From the NCBI GenBank assembly GCA_002722295.1, contig PBLF01000013.1, forward strand, positions 47,943 to 111,942: a stretch of 64,000 bases of DNA, written 5' to 3'. The notes under the pieces were generated by a model, which did not search any database, was not told the origin of the DNA, and saw nothing but the letters and a program-made list of their open reading frames with translations. How positions within the stretch are numbered: position 1 is the first letter of the stretch; each line of letters starts with the position of its first letter. The position numbers and the translations under genes are program-made. Shown in pieces: positions 60,499-64,000 of this stretch. Source of the stretch: Stappia sp. GTDB lineage: Bacteria; Pseudomonadota; Alphaproteobacteria; Rhizobiales; Stappiaceae.

Positions 60499-60972
60499 TC
60501 ACCACTGGAAACCGAGGATGCTTGCGGGCGGAAGCGGAACGAGCAAAAGCCCGCCGAAGGCCTCCTGGATGACCACGGCCGCAATGATGGCCGCCGGTAC
60601 GGCGACGATCAGCCTGGCGCCGAGGGCCAGCATGAGCGTCACCATGACGATGAGGGCCATGGGCACGAAGCCTATGCTGTCCGAAAACACGATGTAGGCG
60701 ACGACGAGGGCCACGGTCAGCGCGAGGCTTGCAAGCGAGCGGGGCGAGTGCGCCCAGTCGGCAAGGGACAGGCGCGGCACGCGCTCGGCGCGCATCACCG
60801 CGCGTGCGGAGAGAAACAGGCCGACGCCGATGGCCAGAAAGGCGATCGCTCTCGGCATGGTCTCGGCGCCATAGGCCTGGCCGGGGATCGGGGTGAAGTC
60901 GAGCGCGGAGACGTAGATCCCCACGCCCCCGGCAATGACAAGAAGCCCAAGAAGCAGGTCGTTGAATTTCAT
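60499..60972 (-). CDS. tctB: Tripartite tricarboxylate transporter, small membrane subunit
   Basis: 157 residues with four membrane helices (LLLGLLVIAGGVGIYVSAL, AFLAIGVGLFLSARAVM, and two after residue 75). Size, topology and position between tctC and tctA identify it. Confidence 0.9.
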   Translation of the reverse strand: MKFNDLLLGLLVIAGGVGIYVSALDFTPIPGQAYGAETMPRAIAFLAIGVGLFLSARAVMRAERVPRLSLADWAHSPRSLASLALTVALVVAYIVFSDSIGFVPMALIVMVTLMLALGARLIVAVPAAIIAAVVIQEAFGGLLLVPLPPASILGFQW

Positions 60973-61060
60973 GGGGCGGATCCATCGGTTGCGAGGCACG
61001 GCGAGCCGCCGGACATCCGGCGGCCCTGCTCCTTGCGCGCCGGCGGTCGCCGGCCGCGTG

Positions 61061-61093
61061 TCCGCAGGGCGCGGAACCTCCCCGCCCTGCGGA
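61061..61093 (-). terminator. Intercistronic hairpin after tctC
   Basis: TCCGCAGGGCG and CGCCCTGCGGA (61061-61071 and 61083-61093) form a perfect 11-bp stem 13 bases past the tctC stop. A further palindrome GCCGCCGGA-CA-TCCGGCGGC sits at 61005-61024. No T-run follows, so it probably protects tctC mRNA or attenuates tctBA. Confidence 0.7.
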
Positions 61094-61106
61094 TGGCCTC
61101 GCGGGC

Positions 61107-62096
61107 CTACTGCTTGGCGAGACCCGCCTCTTTCATCACCATGCCGAGGTTCTCGTCGTCCTGGGCGATGACCTTGGTGGCCTCCTCGGACCCGGCCCAC
61201 CGCATGCCGAAGCCGCGGCCGGTCATGAAGTCGCGATATTCCTCGCTGTTGTAGGCCTTCTCGACCGCCGCCTCGAGCTTGGAGTGGACGTCCTCCGGCA
61301 GGCCCTTGGGCGCGACGATGGCGCGCCACACGGCCAGCGTCCAGTCGGAGCCGGTTGCCTCCTTCAGCGTGGGGACGTCGGGGAACATGGCCTGGCGCTC
61401 GGCCGACATGGACGCGAGCGGACGCACCTTGCCCGCCTCGATCATCGAACGTCCCTCGGCAAGGGAGGAGGGAACCATGTCGACACCGCCGGCGACCATG
61501 TCGGTGATGCCCGCGGCCGCACCCTGGCTCGGCACGAAGGTCACCTGGTCGGCGGCGAGGTCTTCCGACAGCATCCAGCCGGCAAGGCCAAGGTGCCAGA
61601 TGCCGCCCTGGCCGGTTCCCGATGCCTTGAACTGGCCCTTGGGAGCTTCCTTGATCGCGGCGAGCAGGCTGGCCGCGTCCTTGTACTCGGAATCGGCGGA
61701 GACCATGAGGCCCGCCGGGTCGGCGTTCACCATGGCGAGGATGTCGAAGTCCTTGTAGGTGAGGTCGGTCAGGCCCTGCCAGTGCATCATGTCGATCTCG
61801 ATCGTCATGACGCCGAGCGTGTAGCCGTCCGGCTTGGCGGTCGCGATGGCGCTGTGGCCGACAACGCCCGACCCGCCGGTGCGGTTGACCACGTTGACCG
61901 GAACGCCGAGCTCCTCCTGCAGGATCGAGGCGAAGACGCGGCCGACCGCGTCGGTGCCGCCGCCCGCGCCCCACGGCACGATCATCTGGATCGGGCGGGC
62001 CGGGTAGTCGGACTGCGCCATGGCCGGAACGGAGGCGGCGAATGTCGCGCCGACGGCAAGTGCCGCCACGGCGCCCAGGAATTTGCGTTTGTTCAT
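61107..62096 (-). CDS. tctC: Tripartite tricarboxylate transporter binding protein
   Basis: 329 residues from the ATG at 62096 (GGGAGGAAACC upstream). Signal peptide about 1-28 ending PAMAQ. The Bug/TctC fold shows in YPARPIQMIVPWGAGGGTDA and VVNRTGGSGVVGHSAIA. It binds a carboxylate in the periplasm. The ligand may be a sugar acid, given the FAH and SDR genes upstream. Confidence 0.93.
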   Translation of the reverse strand: MNKRKFLGAVAALAVGATFAASVPAMAQSDYPARPIQMIVPWGAGGGTDAVGRVFASILQEELGVPVNVVNRTGGSGVVGHSAIATAKPDGYTLGVMTIEIDMMHWQGLTDLTYKDFDILAMVNADPAGLMVSADSEYKDAASLLAAIKEAPKGQFKASGTGQGGIWHLGLAGWMLSEDLAADQVTFVPSQGAAAGITDMVAGGVDMVPSSLAEGRSMIEAGKVRPLASMSAERQAMFPDVPTLKEATGSDWTLAVWRAIVAPKGLPEDVHSKLEAAVEKAYNSEEYRDFMTGRGFGMRWAGSEEATKVIAQDDENLGMVMKEAGLAKQ

Positions 62097-62419
62097 GGTT
62101 TCCTCCCAATGGATTGTGTCGCGGTCCTCGCGGATCGCCATGTAGGGAAGGGCGGGGCGCCCGGATGCAGATCCCCGGCCTCGCCGTCCCCGCGCATCCG
62201 TCCTGTCCTCCCAGGCAGGACGGGCGCGTTCCTCTCGCATGTCGTTTCCAGACATGCTCCCCGGGCCGCCGTCGGGCTGTCCGGGGTGGTGTTCCTGCAG
62301 GCGCCGCAATCGCCGCGCCCGAGCCTTTCGTGCCTCTGAGCCCTTTGCGCCAATGTATACCTAGGCGCCGGAAACACGACGGCCCGGCCGGGGTGCCGAC
62401 CGGGCCGCGAGGCGTGTTG
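62097..62419. other. Region between the FAH-family gene and tctC
   Basis: 323 bp. It holds the hairpin at 62380-62407 and, at 62355-62360, a GTATAC core (AATGTATACCTAG) of the kind bound by FCD-type GntR regulators. The tctC promoter should lie here; I see no clear -10/-35 pair. Confidence 0.45.
62380..62407 (-). terminator. Hairpin after the FAH-family gene
   Basis: CGGCCCGGCCGG and CCGACCGGGCCG form a 12-bp stem with one mismatch and a 4-base loop, 12 bases past the stop codon on the minus strand. Only a short T-tract follows (GTGTTTCC), so termination may be partial. Confidence 0.6.
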
Positions 62420-63268
62420 TCAGGGCTTCGCCGCGACGACCGTCTGGCGCTGGCTGCCGAGCCCTTCGATGGCGAGCTCCATCACGTCGCCCTCCTTCAG
62501 GTACTGCGGCGGCTTCATGCCCATGCCGACGCCCGGAGGCGTGCCGGTGGAGATGACGTCCCCCGGCATCAGCGTCATGAACTGCGACAGATAGGAGATC
62601 ACGTGCGGCACGTTGAAGATCAGCGTGTTGGTATTGCCGGTCTGGCGCCGCTCGCCGTTGACGTCGAGCGTCATGTCGAGGTTGTGCGGGTCGGACAGCT
62701 CGTCACGGGTCACGAGCCAGGGACCGAGCGGGCCGAACGTGTCGTGGCTCTTGCCCTTGGTCCACTGGCCGGACCGCTTGGTCTGGAAATCGCGCTCCGA
62801 CACATCGTTCATGATCGAGAAGCCGGCCACGTGATCGAGAGCGTCCGCCTCGCTCACGTATTTGGCGCGCTTTCCGATCACGATCGCCAGTTCGACCTCC
62901 CAGTCGAGCGCCTTGGACCCGCGCGGCATCTCCACATCGTCGTTCGGGCCGCACAGGGCGTTGATCGCCTTGGCGAAGATGATCGGCTCCTCCGGCGGCT
63001 CGGCGCCGGTCTCGGCCGCGTGGTCGGAATAGTTGAGGCCGATGCAGATGATCTTCTGCGTTCCGCCGACGCACGGGCCGAGGCGCGGGTTGCCCTCGAC
63101 CGCCGGCAGGCTCGCGGGATCGAGCGCGGCGATCCGCGCCAGCCCCTCGGCCGAAAGCACGTCGCCGGAAAGGTCGGCAACGGTGCCCGAGAGATCGCGG
63201 ATCGACCCGTCGGCGGCGAGCAAGCCCGGCTTTTCCTGCCCTGCCGGGCCGTAACGCAACAATTTCAT
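62420..63268 (-). CDS. Fumarylacetoacetate hydrolase-family acyl-pyruvase-type enzyme
   Basis: 282 residues. The catalytic core has CIGLNYSDHAAETGAEPP, the metal ligands Glu-x-Glu in LDWEVELAIVIGKRA, Asp in IMNDVSERDFQ, and STGTPPGVGMGMKPP at the end. This subgroup includes acylpyruvate hydrolases and the 2,4-diketo-3-deoxy-L-fuconate hydrolase. It follows an SDR by 28 bp, which fits a pathway where the SDR oxidises a 2-keto-3-deoxy acid and this enzyme splits the diketo product to pyruvate and a small acid. Confidence 0.88.
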   Translation of the reverse strand: MKLLRYGPAGQEKPGLLAADGSIRDLSGTVADLSGDVLSAEGLARIAALDPASLPAVEGNPRLGPCVGGTQKIICIGLNYSDHAAETGAEPPEEPIIFAKAINALCGPNDDVEMPRGSKALDWEVELAIVIGKRAKYVSEADALDHVAGFSIMNDVSERDFQTKRSGQWTKGKSHDTFGPLGPWLVTRDELSDPHNLDMTLDVNGERRQTGNTNTLIFNVPHVISYLSQFMTLMPGDVISTGTPPGVGMGMKPPQYLKEGDVMELAIEGLGSQRQTVVAAKP

Positions 63269-63296
63269 GTCTCTTGTCCTGTGTGGTGAGAGAAGG

Positions 63297-64000
63297 TCAG
63301 TAGACGGCGCGTCCGCCGGAAAGGTCGAACACGGCGCCGGTCGAGAAGGAGCAGTCCTGCGACGAGAGCCAGGCGATCATCGCGGCCGCCTCGTCCGGTT
63401 CCAGGAACCGCTCCATGGGGATCTTCGACAGCATGTAGTCGATGTGCGCCTGTGTCATCTGGTCGAAGATCGGCGTGCGCGCGGCCGCCGGGGTCACGCA
63501 GTTGACCAGAATGCCCGCCTTGGCAAGCTCCTTGCCGAGAGACTTCGTCAGCGCGATCAGCCCGGCCTTGCTCGCCGAATAGTGGGAGGCATTGGGATTG
63601 CCCTCCTTGCCGGCGATCGAGGCGACATTGACGATCCGCCCGTAGCCGCGCTTCATCATGCCCGGAACGACCGCACGGCAGGTGATGTAGGGGGCGACCA
63701 GATTGACGTCGATCGTCCGGCGCCAGACGTCGGGCTCGAGTTCCCAGGTCACGGCATTGCCGCCGGTGATGCCGGCGTTATTGACCAGAATGTCGAGGGT
63801 GCCGGCCGCCTCGGTTGCCTCGGCCACGGCCGTCTCGTCGGTCAGTTCCACGATCCGGCCGCTTGCCTTGCCGGGCGCGATTCCCTCCAGCTCGGCCACC
63901 GCCTTGTCCATGGCGGCCTGGTTCACGTCCCAGACAACCACCTCGGCCCCGCTTTCGAGAAAGCGGCGCGCAACCGCGAGCCCGATGCCCTGGGCCGCTC
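63297..64000 (-). CDS. Short-chain dehydrogenase/reductase, 5'-truncated by window edge
   Basis: The frame is open to the window edge; the first visible codons read AAQGIGLAVARRFLESGAEV, the second half of the glycine-rich NAD motif, so about 15 residues are missing. The active-site set is VNVASIAGKEG (Ser) and HYSASKAGLIAL (Tyr, Lys), with NNAGITGGNAV. It is likely a 2-keto-3-deoxy-sugar-acid dehydrogenase given the FAH-family gene 28 bp downstream; other secondary-alcohol substrates are possible. Confidence 0.9.
   Translation of the reverse strand, partial: AAQGIGLAVARRFLESGAEVVVWDVNQAAMDKAVAELEGIAPGKASGRIVELTDETAVAEATEAAGTLDILVNNAGITGGNAVTWELEPDVWRRTIDVNLVAPYITCRAVVPGMMKRGYGRIVNVASIAGKEGNPNASHYSASKAGLIALTKSLGKELAKAGILVNCVTPAAARTPIFDQMTQAHIDYMLSKIPMERFLEPDEAAAMIAWLSSQDCSFSTGAVFDLSGGRAVY

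Noticed and set aside
58896..60572. A 558-codon plus-strand frame rich in His/Glu/Asp
   Set aside because: Antisense to tctA; the charged composition comes from the opposite strand of a membrane protein gene.

Overview
The window is GC-rich, densely coded chromosomal DNA from a Gram-negative heterotroph, most likely an alphaproteobacterium of the Rhizobiales/Rhodobacterales type. Evidence for this is the TRAP, Tct and CUT1 uptake systems, ThiYXZ/TenA, NrdHIEF, GbcAB-like genes, a KdgD/semialdehyde dehydrogenase pair and an IGHNGGPPLDE-type small protein. I see no rRNA, tRNA, insertion sequence or CRISPR array. The window edges cut a hydantoinase-type gene (left) and an SDR gene (right).

Region by region. 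0-3.6 kb: a sugar-acid block (HyuA-like, aldehyde dehydrogenase, 5-dehydro-4-deoxyglucarate dehydratase). 3.7-10.5 kb: a tight six-gene minus-strand operon combining a Tat-type amidohydrolase, an outer-membrane beta-barrel, a bacterial ionotropic-glutamate-receptor-like ligand-gated channel, an Ntn-type amide hydrolase, glutamate decarboxylase and a small multi-pass membrane protein. 10.7-12.6 kb: a MerR regulator and its divergent MFS exporter. 12.7-19.4 kb: two convergent operons, each behind a cobalamin riboswitch: nrdHIEF (class Ib ribonucleotide reductase, plus strand) and a glycine-betaine-monooxygenase-like pair (minus strand). 19.6-24.9 kb: cytochrome c, a 38-residue membrane peptide, a diguanylate cyclase with a degenerate EAL domain, its periplasmic partner, an FAH-family enzyme and a TetR regulator. 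25.3-28.2 kb: EmrA/EmrB-type exporter. 28.2-34.6 kb: IclR regulator, self-sufficient P450 (CYP116B type) and a DctPQM TRAP transporter.

34.7-44.5 kb is the most unusual stretch and looks like a small biosynthetic locus. It holds an asparagine-synthetase-like amide ligase whose glutaminase Cys2 is Ser, a GNAT acetyltransferase, a TauD-like dioxygenase, a 1196-residue fusion (GMC oxidoreductase + GNAT + HEAGH metallohydrolase-like domain), a SAM methyltransferase and a LysA-like PLP decarboxylase. The enzyme classes recall beta-lactam and tabtoxin-type pathways, but the product is unknown.

44.6-52.4 kb: a TPP-riboswitch thiamine operon (thiD-thiO-thiS-thiG-thiE-thiY-tenA-thiZ-thiX) with a convergent thiamine pyrophosphokinase gene; thiC is absent. 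52.5-58.6 kb: an NAD(P) oxidoreductase and a MalK/E/F/G-like CUT1 importer. 59-64 kb: a tripartite TctABC importer, an FAH-family hydrolase and an SDR, which together suggest a deoxy-sugar-acid degradation route.
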